Positions 1 to 9,150 are shown, counted from the first letter of the stretch. The stretch is DNA of 64,000 bases from Bacteroides ndongoniae (GCF_900108345.1 NZ_FNVV01000014.1:186001-250000); one strand, 5' to 3'. A program made the numbers and translations. The notes: generated from the sequence alone by a model not told the origin.

Positions 1-1047
1 TTTTTTCTGATAGATCAGCTTGTCGTTATTGTTTCCGAACAGGTTGTCTCCTAAAGTTGTGATGCTGTTGCCTGTTGCTACGACGTGGCGCAGATTGTCA
101 CAGTCCATAAAGGCACCGTATTCGATGGCCGTCACGCTGGCAGGAAGCATCAGTGTTCCGCACAGGCGGGTACAACCACTGAACGCACGCTGACCGATGG
201 TTTTCAGCCCGTGTGGCAGCTTTATATTCAACAGATACTTTTTCTGTGTAAAGGTATAATCGGGAATGGCAGTTGCATTGCACTGCGTCAGGTCGATGGA
301 AACCAGATTGGGCATATAGTCCCGTATCAGTGTAAAGTCTGCTTCGTCCAGTTTTCCCTCTACGGTCAGGAAGTTCACTTCTTTGGGCTGGATGCCTTTT
401 TTTACCAGTTCGCTTGCCAGGCTTCCCATGGCACCTACTTGCACGGTAATGCCTAAGGGCTCTCCTTCGATAAAGGCAAACGTTCCCCAGTTGTCTTTTA
501 CCCTGTAGGTATCGCTGCATCCCAGCGGCACAAAAATGGCGGTTATGCTATCGGCCAAGGCCTCTTTGAGCAGATTGGGAGGTGTCTTTTTGCGTATCTG
601 GCAAATCTTCAGGTTCTTGCAGGCCTTGAACGCCGCATCCTCTATGTTTTTAGTCTTATCGGACAGAATTACGCGGGTCAAAGACTCTTTCCCGACAAAA
701 GTGGTATCGTTGGTTTGCTTGCAGAAAGCGTAGGCAGGAATACAATTGGCCGGATAGATGTAGAAACGGTCGGGAGAAGTGCCGTTTTTGCCGGCATACA
801 TGCTGATGGAGGCATTCGATATGTCCAATACCGTCAGTTTGCTGAATCCGTCTCTCAGATAGCGGAAGTCGATGGCGTTCAATTTGCCCTGAAGCGTCAG
901 GTAGGTTATTTCGTTGGCTTCATTTTCTTTGATCAGTTCGGTCAGTGTACCTGCTTTAGGGACATAATATGTTTTTTTTTGTTGCGCGGAAACAGTCAGT
1001 GTAATTCCTAATCCGACAACAATGGAAAGGATGCTCTGTAATTTCAT
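1..1047 (-). CDS. BspA-like leucine-rich-repeat surface protein (3' end outside window)
   Basis: The reverse frame is open from ATG at 1047 to the window edge (349 codons, no stop seen). It starts with a signal peptide (MKLQSILSIVVGLGITLTVSAQ). The body has two copies of a segment of the type 'LTLQGKLNAIDFRYLRD' / 'LTVEGKLDEADFTLIRD', followed by LRR_5-type units such as 'IGQRAFSGCTRL' and 'IEYGAFMDCDNL', the hallmark of BspA/Treponema-type LRR proteins. These are exported or surface proteins of Bacteroidetes; adhesive roles are known for some members, but the ligand cannot be told here. It is the first gene of its strand in the window, divergent from the CPBP protease gene. Confidence 0.85.
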   Translation of the reverse strand, partial: MKLQSILSIVVGLGITLTVSAQQKKTYYVPKAGTLTELIKENEANEITYLTLQGKLNAIDFRYLRDGFSKLTVLDISNASISMYAGKNGTSPDRFYIYPANCIPAYAFCKQTNDTTFVGKESLTRVILSDKTKNIEDAAFKACKNLKICQIRKKTPPNLLKEALADSITAIFVPLGCSDTYRVKDNWGTFAFIEGEPLGITVQVGAMGSLASELVKKGIQPKEVNFLTVEGKLDEADFTLIRDYMPNLVSIDLTQCNATAIPDYTFTQKKYLLNIKLPHGLKTIGQRAFSGCTRLCGTLMLPASVTAIEYGAFMDCDNLRHVVATGNSITTLGDNLFGNNNDKLIYQKK

Positions 1048-1072
1048 GTCTTAAGTGATTTTTTTATAGCTT

Positions 1073-1080
1073 CAAATATA
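1073..1080 (-). promoter_or_regulatory. Bacteroidetes -7 box for the LRR protein gene
   Basis: On the minus strand the sequence reads TATATTTG, a full match to the TAnnTTTG -7 consensus, 25 nt before the start codon. I see no TTTG -33 element at the expected spacing. Confidence 0.5.
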
Positions 1081-1124
1081 GAAAAGATTGTTTAAGTTGA
1101 GGTGAACTTTTTTCTTTTTATTGT

Positions 1125-1132
1125 TACTTTTG
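1125..1132 (+). promoter_or_regulatory. Bacteroidetes -7 box for the CPBP protease gene
   Basis: TACTTTTG matches TAnnTTTG and lies 22 nt before the ATG at 1155. No clear -33 TTTG is present, so this is a half-site prediction. Confidence 0.45.
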
Positions 1133-1154
1133 TCGGATATTAACCTATTTTATT

Positions 1155-2033
1155 ATGAAGGGTATGACCGAAATGAATTGCAGTGAAAAGAGTGGAGTGC
1201 CATCGGCCGGTGCCACCTGGAAGCGGTTTGCTAAAATGGTGTTTGATATTTTGTTGTTCTTGTTTGTCTTTTTGTTGACTTATTCTGTTCTCGGGCTTTT
1301 GTTTTCCGTCTTCTTTGCTGAAGAAGGAGGGGTGGGGCAGCAGTGGTTGACTGTAATAGACGAGTTGTTGCTATTGTTGGCCTCGCTGTTTTCCGCATGG
1401 CTTGTGTTGCGTATGCGTGGTCTGCCTTTTTCGGCGTTGGGATTGCATTTCAGGGGATATGCGAAGGACTGGTGCAGGGGAATGCTGTTTGCCGTTGCAC
1501 TTTATGCGATAGGCTTTGGCGTCAGCTTGTTGGCAGGCAGTGTGGAAGTGGTTTCGGTGTCGTTCCGCCCTGATTCATTGCTTGTTTCGTTGGCCTTTTT
1601 TGCTATTGTTGCCTTTTTCGAGGAACTGACATTGCGTGGCTTTGTGCTTGGCCATATGCTCGATTCGGGGATGAATAAATTCCTGGCCCTGTTTCTTTCG
1701 TCCGTGCTGTTCTCGTTGTTCCATTTTGCCAATCCGGATTTTTCTGTTTTGCCATTCCTCAACATCTTGTTGGCGGGGATGATGCTGGGAGCTTCTTATA
1801 TATACACCCGTAATCTGAGTTTCCCGATTGCTGTGCATTGGTTCTGGAATTGGTTGCAGGGGCCGGTGTTGGGCTATGAAGTAAGTGGCATCCGCTTTGG
1901 CGAAAGCCTGCTGAATCTTCGCCTGTCGGCAAATGAATGGATGAACGGAGGAGACTTTGGCTTTGAGGGCTCTTTGCTTTGTACATTGCTGCTGATTGCG
2001 GGAACCTTTATCATCATGAGAATGGAGAATTGA
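1155..2033 (+). CDS. CPBP family intramembrane glutamic endopeptidase
   Basis: A 292-aa polytopic membrane protein. The CPBP (Abi/Rce1-like) signature is visible: EExxxR as 'EELTLRG' near residue 156, a second motif 'FHFANPDFS' near residue 190, and 'HWFWN' near residue 228. In this family the glutamates and histidines form the intramembrane protease active site. Members process prenylated or membrane peptides, and some give bacteriocin self-immunity; the substrate here is unknown. There is an alternative in-frame start three codons downstream. It is monocistronic: divergent from the LRR gene and convergent with tex. Confidence 0.88.
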   Translation: MKGMTEMNCSEKSGVPSAGATWKRFAKMVFDILLFLFVFLLTYSVLGLLFSVFFAEEGGVGQQWLTVIDELLLLLASLFSAWLVLRMRGLPFSALGLHFRGYAKDWCRGMLFAVALYAIGFGVSLLAGSVEVVSVSFRPDSLLVSLAFFAIVAFFEELTLRGFVLGHMLDSGMNKFLALFLSSVLFSLFHFANPDFSVLPFLNILLAGMMLGASYIYTRNLSFPIAVHWFWNWLQGPVLGYEVSGIRFGESLLNLRLSANEWMNGGDFGFEGSLLCTLLLIAGTFIIMRMEN

Positions 2034-2160
2034 AAATTGAAAATTGATAATTGATAATGGATAATGGAGAATGACCTGCGGATGAACAGGAAATAATTCT
2101 CAATTATCCATTATTCATTCTCCATTCTCAATTCTCCATTCTCAATTATCCATTCATTCC
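2031..2160. repeat. Low-complexity intergenic repeat (ATTGATAATG/AATTGAGAAT type)
   Basis: Between the CPBP stop and the tex stop lie tandem near-copies of 'aattgaaaattgataat' and 'ggataatggagaatg', then their reverse complements ('attatccattattcatt'). Together they form a large imperfect inverted repeat between two converging genes. The same words recur at 4360-4400 and 12010-12060. Possible roles are bidirectional termination or replication-slippage expansion; neither is shown. Confidence 0.7.
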
Positions 2161-4299
2161 TTTCATTGTAAGCTGTATTCGTTTGCGCTCCAGGTCGATA
2201 TTAAGAATCTTCACCCGTACGTGCTGATGAATGCTGACTACTTCATTGGGGTCGGAGATGTAACGGTCGGCCAGTTGGGATAGATGGACCAGTCCGTTTT
2301 CCTTAATGCCGATGTCGACGAATGCTCCAAAGTTGGTTATGTTGCTGACGATGCCCGGCAGCTCCATGCCGACTTGCAGGTCGTCTATGGTCCGAACGTT
2401 TTTGTCGAATTCGAATACTTTAATCGGGCCTCTGGGGTCGCGTCCCGGCTTTTCCAACTCCTGCAGAATGTCCTGCAAGGTAGGCATTCCGACGGTGGGA
2501 GTGAGATAACGTTCAGGCTTGATGTTTTTTCTCAGTTCTTTGCTGGCTATCAGTTCGCTTACGTTGCATCCCAGGTCTTTGGCCATTTGCTCGACGATGC
2601 AATAACTTTCAGGGTGTACGGCCGTATTGTCCAACGGATTCTTCGCATGGGGAATCCGGAGGAAACCGGCACACTGTTCAAAAGCCTTGTTTCCCATCCG
2701 GGGCACTTTCAGCAGCTCCTTGCGTGAAGTGAAAGCACCGTTTTCTGCACGATAGTTGACGATGTTCTGTGCCAGCTGTGGTCCTAATCCGGAAATGTAG
2801 GTAAGCAGGTGGGTGCTTGCGGTATTCAGGTTGACTCCTACCAGATTGACACAGCTCTCTACTGTCTGATCGAGCGATTTCTTCAGCTTGCTTTGGTCTA
2901 CATCGTGCTGGTATTGGCCTACACCGATCGATTTCGGGTCAATTTTTACCAGTTCGGCCAGGGGGTCCATCAGGCGTCGGGCAATGGACACTGCTCCCCG
3001 GACAGTTACGTCGTAATCAGGGAACTCTTCACGGGCTATTTTCGAAGCCGAATAGATGGAAGCACCCTGTTCGCTGACGACAAAAATCTGTATATCCTGT
3101 CTGAAGGTGTGCTGCTTAAGAAACTCTTCTGTTTCGCGGCTGGCTGTTCCATTGCCGATGGCAATGGCCTCTATCTTGTAGGTTTCCAGCATTTTCTGTA
3201 CTTTGGCGAACGCTTCTTTGGGTTTGCTCACGGGTGGGTGAGGGTAGATGTTCTCGTTATGCAACAGATTGCCCTGTGCATCCAGACAGACAACCTTGCA
3301 TCCCGTCCGGAAACCGGGATCTATGCCCATGACCCTTTTCTGTCCGAGGGGAGAGGCCAGCAACAGTTGACGCAGGTTTTCGGCAAATACCCGTATGGCT
3401 TCGTCGTCGGCCCGCTCCTTGCTCAGTGCGGCAAATTCGGTTTCGATGGATGGTTTCAGCAGTCGTTTGTAAGCATCCTGCACAGCCTGTGCCACTTGCT
3501 GCCCACATGCGTTGTTGCTGCGGACGAACAGGCGTTCCAGGCGTTCGGTGCATTCATCGTCATCTGGTCTCAGGCTGACTTTCAGCAGACCTTCCGCCTC
3601 GCCGCGGCGGATGGCCAGCAGCCGGTGCGAACTGCATCGTTTCAGTGGTTCGGAGCAGTCGAAGTAGTCTCTGAATTTGGCAGCCTCTTCTTCCTTTCCC
3701 TTGACGACTTTAGCGGTCAGTATGGCCTGTCTGGCGAAAGCGTTTCGGATGCAGTTGCGTGCCCGTTCGTTTTCGTTCACTTGTTCGGCTATGATGTCGC
3801 GTGCACCTTTCATGGCTTCTTCCACGTTCTTCACTTCTCCTTTTACGTAAGCCTCGGCTCTTTTTTCCGGGTTGGGTTCGCGTTGCAGCATCAGCAGGGT
3901 GGCCAGCGGTTCCAGTCCTCTTTGGCGGGCAATTTCTGCGCGAGTCTTCCGTTTGGGTTTGTAGGGCAGGTAGATGTCCTCTAAGGTTGCGCTGTCCCAC
4001 GTTTCGTCAAGGCGCTTTTGCAGTTCGGCAGTCATCTTTCCCTGTTCCTCTATGGCGTGGACGATTGTTTCTTTTCTCTTGGCCAGTTCGTTCAGTTTGT
4101 CGTACTGAATCTGTATGGCTTCTATTTGCACTTCGTTCAGACCGCCGGTAACTTCTTTCCGGTAGCGGCTGATAAAGGGAATGGTCGCTCCTTCACTGAG
4201 CAGAGAGAGCGTTTTCTCGATTTGTTTTTCCGGAATGCCGAGGGTGGCCGAAAGCATCTGGTGAAAGGTCTGAGTCAATTCTTCATTTTTCATTTTCAA
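2146..4299 (-). CDS. tex: Tex family RNA-binding transcription accessory protein
   Basis: At 717 aa, close to the usual Tex length. Domain order matches Tex: N-terminal helical region with 'IPFISRYRKE', a YqgF-like RNase H fold containing 'VMGIDPGFRTGCK' (~residue 320), a helix-hairpin-helix region with 'TYISGLGPQLAQNIV' (~500), and a C-terminal S1 domain ('GAFVDIGIKENGLVHLS', ~660). Tex binds nucleic acid and acts with the transcription/translation machinery; the YqgF fold is usually catalytically inactive. The start is either of two ATGs (residues 1 and 3). It stands alone, convergent with the CPBP gene. Confidence 0.95.
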   Translation of the reverse strand: MKMKNEELTQTFHQMLSATLGIPEKQIEKTLSLLSEGATIPFISRYRKEVTGGLNEVQIEAIQIQYDKLNELAKRKETIVHAIEEQGKMTAELQKRLDETWDSATLEDIYLPYKPKRKTRAEIARQRGLEPLATLLMLQREPNPEKRAEAYVKGEVKNVEEAMKGARDIIAEQVNENERARNCIRNAFARQAILTAKVVKGKEEEAAKFRDYFDCSEPLKRCSSHRLLAIRRGEAEGLLKVSLRPDDDECTERLERLFVRSNNACGQQVAQAVQDAYKRLLKPSIETEFAALSKERADDEAIRVFAENLRQLLLASPLGQKRVMGIDPGFRTGCKVVCLDAQGNLLHNENIYPHPPVSKPKEAFAKVQKMLETYKIEAIAIGNGTASRETEEFLKQHTFRQDIQIFVVSEQGASIYSASKIAREEFPDYDVTVRGAVSIARRLMDPLAELVKIDPKSIGVGQYQHDVDQSKLKKSLDQTVESCVNLVGVNLNTASTHLLTYISGLGPQLAQNIVNYRAENGAFTSRKELLKVPRMGNKAFEQCAGFLRIPHAKNPLDNTAVHPESYCIVEQMAKDLGCNVSELIASKELRKNIKPERYLTPTVGMPTLQDILQELEKPGRDPRGPIKVFEFDKNVRTIDDLQVGMELPGIVSNITNFGAFVDIGIKENGLVHLSQLADRYISDPNEVVSIHQHVRVKILNIDLERKRIQLTMKGMNG

Positions 4300-4320
4300 T
4301 CACTTTTGGGTTGGGAAGTG

Positions 4321-4474
4321 AAGGAGTTAAGAAGTTAAGGAGTTAAGCCGATATCTAAGATAATTGAGAATGAATAATTGAGAATGGACAATGAAAAGTT
4401 ATCAATTAACGGCCATTATCAATTTTTTTGTTACTAAACTATCGGCTTAACTTCTTAACTCCTTAACTCCTTTT
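4321..4474. repeat. Inverted repeat of GTTAAGGAGTTAAG units
   Basis: The left arm (4321-4353) is built from 'aaggagttaagaagtta' units ending in 'agccgata'. The right arm (4440-4472) begins 'tatcggcttaacttctta' and is its reverse complement apart from a swap in unit order. About 85 bp of AT-rich sequence lies between, including AATTGAGAAT words. A copy of the right arm recurs at about 9100-9140. The repeat sits between the 5' end of tex and the nucleotidase promoter. Confidence 0.8.
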
Positions 4475-4518
4475 TTTACTCCTTCAGGCAAAGTGCCCAA
4501 AAGTACGAAAAAAACTTC

Positions 4519-4526
4519 TATATTTG
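4519..4526 (+). promoter_or_regulatory. -7 promoter box for the 5'-nucleotidase gene
   Basis: TATATTTG is an exact TAnnTTTG match, 22 nt before the ATG at 4549, giving a short leader. No TTTG lies at the expected -33 position. Confidence 0.55.
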
Positions 4527-4548
4527 TGAACTTTAAAAACTTTATGTT

Positions 4549-6285
4549 ATGAAGATTCGTGCATGTATTTTTGTGAGTATGTTCCTTCTGTCGGGGACAC
4601 TGAGTGCCCAGCATGAAGAAGTAAAATTGAAAATCGTTCAGACCAGCGACATTCATGGCAATTATTATCCCTACGATTTTATTCTCCAGAAGGAGGCTGT
4701 GGGCAGCTTGTCGAGAGTACATAGTTTTGTTCAGAAAGAACGTGAGAGCTATGGTGATAATCTTATTCTGTTGGATAATGGAGACATTCTTCAGGGACAG
4801 CCTACGGCCTATTACTATAATTATATGGATACGGCTTCGGTACATGTGACAGCCGACATGATGAACTATATGGGCTACGATGCCGGAAATATGGGAAACC
4901 ACGATGTAGAGACCGGACGGGCTGTTTTCGACCGTTGGACCCGCGATTGCCATTTCCCTGTATTGGGAGCCAACATCGTAGAGGTATCGACCGGTAAGCC
5001 CCATTTTAAACCTTACGAGGTGCTGGAACGGGATGGCGTGAAAATCGTAGTGTTAGGCATGATTACTCCTGCTGTCCCTGCGTGGCTGTCAGAGAACCTA
5101 TGGCAAGGGCTGCGTTTTGACGACATGGAAGAGACTGCCCGTAAGTGGGTGAAGACGATTCGCGAACAGGAGAAGCCGGACTTGCTGATTGGTATGTTCC
5201 ATGCCGGACAGAACGCGGTTCTGATGAGCGGTAAGTACAGAGAGAATGCTTCGGTGGAAGTCGCCCGCAATATTCCGGGGTTTGATATTGTGCTGATGGG
5301 GCACGATCATGCACGCGAGTGCAAGAAAATACAGAATGTGGCGGGTGATTCTGTCCTGGTGATAGACCCGGCCAATAAAGGAGTCGTTGTATCGGACATT
5401 GACGTAACGCTGCAAATGCAGGATGGCAAGGTGGTGAGCAAGCAGATTGACGGAAGGCTCTCGGCAATGGATGCGTATGAACCAAGTGCTGCGTTCATGA
5501 AGCAGTTTGCATCGCAATATGATACCATTCAGCAGTTTGTTTCCAAAAAGATAGGCCGGTTTACAAAGACGATTTCTACTCGTCCGGCATATTTCGGCTC
5601 TTCCGCTTTTGTCGATCTCATCCACACGTTGCAGTTGCAGATTGGGCAGGCCGAGATTTCCTTTGTGGCTCCTTTGTCCTACGATACCGAGATTAAGGCT
5701 GGCGACGTGTTTGTGAGCGATATGTTCAATTTGTACAAATACGAGAATATGCTTTATACCATGTGGCTTTCGGGAAAAGAGATTCACGACATGCTTGAAA
5801 TGTCGTATGGGTTGTGGACAGCGCAGATGAAATCGCCTGATGACCATTTGCTGCTGTTGCGTGAAGAACCTCGTGAGGGAGCCGAAGATCGGGCCATGTT
5901 CCGTAACTTCAGTTACAATTTCGATTCGGCAGCAGGCATTGTCTATACGGTAGATGTAACAAAACCTGTGGGAGAGAAGGTGAACATTATCAGCATGGCC
6001 GATGGTTCTCCTTTTGACATGGGCAAGCGGTATAAGGTCGCATTGAATTCTTACCGGGGAAATGGGGGAGGAGAGTTGCTGACCAAGGGAGCAGGCATTC
6101 CTCAAGACAAGCTGAAGGAACGTATCCTGTATTCTACCGATAAGGATTTGCGTTTTTATCTGATGCAGTATATCGAACAGAAGGGAGTGATAGATCCTCA
6201 GGCTTTGGGACAGTGGAAATTCATTCCCGAAGAGTGGACGGTGCCTGCTTCCCGCAGAGATTATGAGTTGTTGTTTGGTCGTTAG
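4549..6285 (+). CDS. Secreted bifunctional 5'-nucleotidase/2',3'-cyclic phosphodiesterase-like metallophosphatase
   Basis: A 578-aa protein with a signal peptide (first 20 residues, ending SAQ). The N-terminal calcineurin-like metallophosphatase carries the metal-binding motifs: 'TSDIHGNYYP' (D and H, ~residue 34), 'NMGNHDVE' (~122), 'GMFHAG' (~215) and 'MGHDHA' (~251). The C-terminal 5_nucleotid_C domain includes 'VALNSYRGNGGGEL' (~508). The family removes phosphate from extracellular nucleotides or 2',3'-cyclic nucleotides in the periplasm, feeding purine and phosphate salvage. The exact substrate (5'-NMP, cyclic NMP or UDP-sugar) cannot be read from the sequence. Confidence 0.92.
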   Translation: MKIRACIFVSMFLLSGTLSAQHEEVKLKIVQTSDIHGNYYPYDFILQKEAVGSLSRVHSFVQKERESYGDNLILLDNGDILQGQPTAYYYNYMDTASVHVTADMMNYMGYDAGNMGNHDVETGRAVFDRWTRDCHFPVLGANIVEVSTGKPHFKPYEVLERDGVKIVVLGMITPAVPAWLSENLWQGLRFDDMEETARKWVKTIREQEKPDLLIGMFHAGQNAVLMSGKYRENASVEVARNIPGFDIVLMGHDHARECKKIQNVAGDSVLVIDPANKGVVVSDIDVTLQMQDGKVVSKQIDGRLSAMDAYEPSAAFMKQFASQYDTIQQFVSKKIGRFTKTISTRPAYFGSSAFVDLIHTLQLQIGQAEISFVAPLSYDTEIKAGDVFVSDMFNLYKYENMLYTMWLSGKEIHDMLEMSYGLWTAQMKSPDDHLLLLREEPREGAEDRAMFRNFSYNFDSAAGIVYTVDVTKPVGEKVNIISMADGSPFDMGKRYKVALNSYRGNGGGELLTKGAGIPQDKLKERILYSTDKDLRFYLMQYIEQKGVIDPQALGQWKFIPEEWTVPASRRDYELLFGR

Positions 6286-6542
6286 AGTCAAGCGGGAGGG
6301 TGAATGAAGAAACCGCTTTCCTTTCGGCATTACACGGAAATTCACGGAAAGTTGCGGTGTCTTTCTCCTAAAAAAACATAAAACTGCATTCTGAGTACTA
6401 CGCTCCCTACGCCCGTCTGGCTTTCAGATACTTACGGGAATAAGTACTCCGAAATCGGGAAACGGTTCCGAATATTTTGCTTTGTTTTGCAGTGGCCGCA
6501 GCAATGGTGCTGGCGGCCGGACTAAAAAACATGATAGTTGCT

Positions 6543-8960
6543 ATGGAAACATCAACTGCAAAACACGAACCGTTCCTGATTTCCGAATTTCCGGACGTCA
6601 GGAGCAAAAAGCCCCGCGACATTCCCTTTGCCTGCTTCATCGGGCGCATACGCGGCGACGACTTCAAGGCGCACACACTGAACTACCGCCGACTGGCCGC
6701 GCAGCCGGACCGCAAGGCCGAAGCGCAGGCACTGAAGGGGCGCACCCCCTGTGTGGTAACGGCAGGCACCTGCCGGGGCGGACACGCCGTGCGCAACCTG
6801 ACGAGCTACAGCGGACTGCTGTGCATCGACCTGGACCATACCGACGAACGTACGGACGAAATCGTACGCCGCGTCAGCACCTTGCCCTGGGTGGTGGCTG
6901 CCTTCCGCAGCATCTCGGGCAACGGCCTGAAGGTAGTGGCTCGCGTCAGTCCCGACGATGCCGCCCGCAACTACCGCGCCCTCTATGCGGCGGTGGGAAG
7001 TGCCGTGAGCAACTGTGCCGCCCATCCCTACGACGAAAAATGCCGCATCCTGACTCAGCCCTGCTACTACTCCTGGGACCCCGCTGCCTGGTATGCCCCC
7101 GAAGCCGAGGTCTTTCCCTTTGTACCCGCCGCCGAAGCGGGCAGCGATGCCGATGCGGCGGACATTTCCTCTCCGGTCCCCGCCGCCGAAGCCTCCGCAC
7201 AGGGCGCAACGCCGGCTACCGCGCCGGGCTTCCTCGAACAGTTTGTCAGCGACTTCGAGCACCGTCATCCTTTCGTCCGGGGCGGACGAAACGACGTCGC
7301 ACTGAAACTGGGGCATGCTGCCCGTCGTAAAGGTTTTTCGGCATCCGAACTGGAACGTCTCATCCAGGTCTTCAGTTACCGCCATGCTTCGGACGATTTT
7401 ACGTCCGACGACATACGTTCGCGCGTACTTTCTGGTTATCAGTATGTTGACCAGCTTCCGCCGGCCGACGTTTCCGGTGCGAGGGCTCATTTTAGGGCTC
7501 AGGCTCACTATGAGCCTTCCCCACGGGGCCAGGCGGCAGCCGATGCGGACGATTTGTTGGAAAATAATGAAACGCTCATGTCCTCCGTCCCCCTCATTCC
7601 TGCCACGGTGTACGACACGCTGCCTCCGCTGCTGACACGATGCGTCGAGCCCGCCTGCAACGACCGCGAACGCGACTTCCTGCTGATGGGGTCGCTCAAC
7701 AGTTGCAGTGCGCTGCTGACGGGTGTGCGCTTCGTCTATAAGGGAGTGGAACACTCGCCCCACTTCTACTTGGCCGTAGTGGCGCCCGCCGGTACGGGGA
7801 AGGGCGTGATAGCCTTCACCGCCTCGCTGCTCGATGCTACCGAAGACTGGTATGCCCGTTGCCGCGAGGAGCAGCAGGAGGCTGCCGACGAAGCACGTAC
7901 CCTGTGGGAGCTGGAACTGGCCGAAGCACGCAAGCAGCAGCGCAAGCCCAACCGCGACCTGCGCCCGTCCAAAACCGTGCTGCAGTACTTCAAGCTGCCG
8001 GCCACCATCAGCAAAAGCCGGCTGATAGAGAGTCTGGCGGCTTCGGGACAGGTGGGTTGTGCCATGGCCACAACGGAGATGGCCACCCTGTGCGATGCCA
8101 TCGGCACCGACTACGGCCACTTCGAGGACATCCTGCTGAAGGCTGCCCACCACGAAGAGGTAGGGTCGTCGTACAAGGTGGACGGGGCACCGCTCGTGGC
8201 ACGTCGTCCGCGGCTGTCGCTCGTCATGTCGGGCACGCCCGAACAGTTCTGCACCTTTTTCCGTTCGCTGGAGTCGGGGCTCTACAGCCGCTTTGCCGTG
8301 TGCACCCGTCCGCCGGCAGTGCAGTGGGAGTCGTGTGCGCCCGCCGACGCACAGACCGACCGCTACAGCCACTTCCGCCGCCTGAGCGAAGAACTGCTGC
8401 CCATCCACCTGGGACTGCTGAAAAGCCCTACGCTGGTCACCTTCAGCCCCGAACAGTGGCGCGAGCATACGGCTTGCTTCAGCCGCCTGCTGGCCGATGC
8501 CCATGCCGAGGGGCGCGATGCCGTGCTTGGCATCATCTTCCGCCACGGCCTGCTGGCCATGCGTCTGGCAGCACTGTTCACGGCCTTCCGCAAGTGGGCC
8601 GATTTCCGCCAGGCGCCCGAGTACCGCTGCACGGACACCGACTTCCGCAACGCCCTGCTCATCACGCAGACGCTGCTGGAGCACAGCCTGCTGCTCAGTT
8701 CCACCCTGCCGGACAGCGCAAGGCCCGTCGTGGCGTTGCAACGTCCTCACCGGATAGCAGTCGTGCTGGAGTCGCTTCCTGCGAAATTCTCGTACAAACA
8801 GTTTGTCGATGCAGCTGTTCCCGCAGGCATTCCGCTAAGTTCGGCCAAGCGGATACTCCGCAAAGCTGTACAGTCGGAACTGCTTGTAAAAGAGGAAGAT
8901 GGTTATCGAAAATCGGAATCTGCACCCGTGGGGAAGGCTCATAGTGAGCCTGAGCCCTAA
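6543..8960 (+). CDS. VirE-N (BT4734/BF3469-type) plus DUF3987 protein
   Basis: I chose ATG 6543 (METSTAKHEP) because earlier in-frame codons encode unlikely sequence; the product is 805 aa. The N-terminal third has the VirE_N/primase-like pattern 'LLCIDLDHTDERTDEIV' and 'FRSISGNGLKVVARV'. The second half is DUF3987/helicase-like with a P-loop 'APAGTGKG' (~residue 415). The family is replication/primase-like and common in Bacteroides accessory modules beside DUF4248, HU and amidase genes, as here. It is much richer in GC than its neighbours, suggesting a different origin. A 48-bp sequence at 7480-7527 is repeated in perfect inverted orientation across the stop codon (8925-8972), so the 3' half might invert. 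Confidence 0.85.
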   Translation: METSTAKHEPFLISEFPDVRSKKPRDIPFACFIGRIRGDDFKAHTLNYRRLAAQPDRKAEAQALKGRTPCVVTAGTCRGGHAVRNLTSYSGLLCIDLDHTDERTDEIVRRVSTLPWVVAAFRSISGNGLKVVARVSPDDAARNYRALYAAVGSAVSNCAAHPYDEKCRILTQPCYYSWDPAAWYAPEAEVFPFVPAAEAGSDADAADISSPVPAAEASAQGATPATAPGFLEQFVSDFEHRHPFVRGGRNDVALKLGHAARRKGFSASELERLIQVFSYRHASDDFTSDDIRSRVLSGYQYVDQLPPADVSGARAHFRAQAHYEPSPRGQAAADADDLLENNETLMSSVPLIPATVYDTLPPLLTRCVEPACNDRERDFLLMGSLNSCSALLTGVRFVYKGVEHSPHFYLAVVAPAGTGKGVIAFTASLLDATEDWYARCREEQQEAADEARTLWELELAEARKQQRKPNRDLRPSKTVLQYFKLPATISKSRLIESLAASGQVGCAMATTEMATLCDAIGTDYGHFEDILLKAAHHEEVGSSYKVDGAPLVARRPRLSLVMSGTPEQFCTFFRSLESGLYSRFAVCTRPPAVQWESCAPADAQTDRYSHFRRLSEELLPIHLGLLKSPTLVTFSPEQWREHTACFSRLLADAHAEGRDAVLGIIFRHGLLAMRLAALFTAFRKWADFRQAPEYRCTDTDFRNALLITQTLLEHSLLLSSTLPDSARPVVALQRPHRIAVVLESLPAKFSYKQFVDAAVPAGIPLSSAKRILRKAVQSELLVKEEDGYRKSESAPVGKAHSEPEP
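7480..7527 (+). repeat. Left arm of perfect 48-bp inverted repeat
   Basis: This arm begins 'cgagggctcattttaggg' and ends 'agccttccccacggg'. It encodes a low-complexity linker (ARAHFRAQAHYEPSPRG) between the VirE-N and DUF3987 parts. It contains GGGCTCA repeats and a small palindrome GGCTCA-cta-TGAGCC. Its reverse complement lies at 8925-8972 with no mismatch by eye. Confidence 0.92.
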
Positions 8961-8972
8961 AATGAGCCCTCG
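8925..8972 (-). repeat. Right arm of perfect 48-bp inverted repeat
   Basis: This is the reverse complement of 7480-7527. It covers the last 11 codons and the TAA stop of the VirE-N/DUF3987 gene. The two arms bracket 1,397 bp (7528-8924). Confidence 0.92.
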
Positions 8973-9040
8973 GCAGCTGCGGAACAGAGTCGCCGGATGG
9001 TGAAATTTCCGGACACCGGTTCGTTGCGAAGAAAATGGTT

Positions 9041-9150
9041 AATGATTAATGGTTAATGGTTAATGGTTAATGGTTAATGGTTTAGAGTAGTCTATCTATC
9101 GGCTTAACTTCTTAACTCCTTAACTCCTTAACTCCTTAACTACTAACCTC
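9041..9150. repeat. Tandem TTAATGG and TTAACTCC microrepeats
   Basis: About five copies of 'atggtta' run at 9041-9082. They are followed by 'ctatcggcttaacttc' and several 'ttaactcc' units (9095-9142) that repeat the right arm of the element at 4440-4472. The stretch 8961-9238 has no gene. Confidence 0.75.

Noticed and set aside
2809..3984. 391-codon frame on the plus strand inside tex
   Set aside because: Antisense shadow of a clearly conserved gene, with no recognisable motif.
5098..6345. 415-codon frame on the minus strand
   Set aside because: Shadow of the 5'-nucleotidase gene, whose motifs are unmistakable.
6552..8750. 732-codon open frame on the minus strand
   Set aside because: It mirrors the GC-rich VirE-N/DUF3987 gene; long antisense frames are expected from high third-position GC, and it has no start context or recognisable domain.
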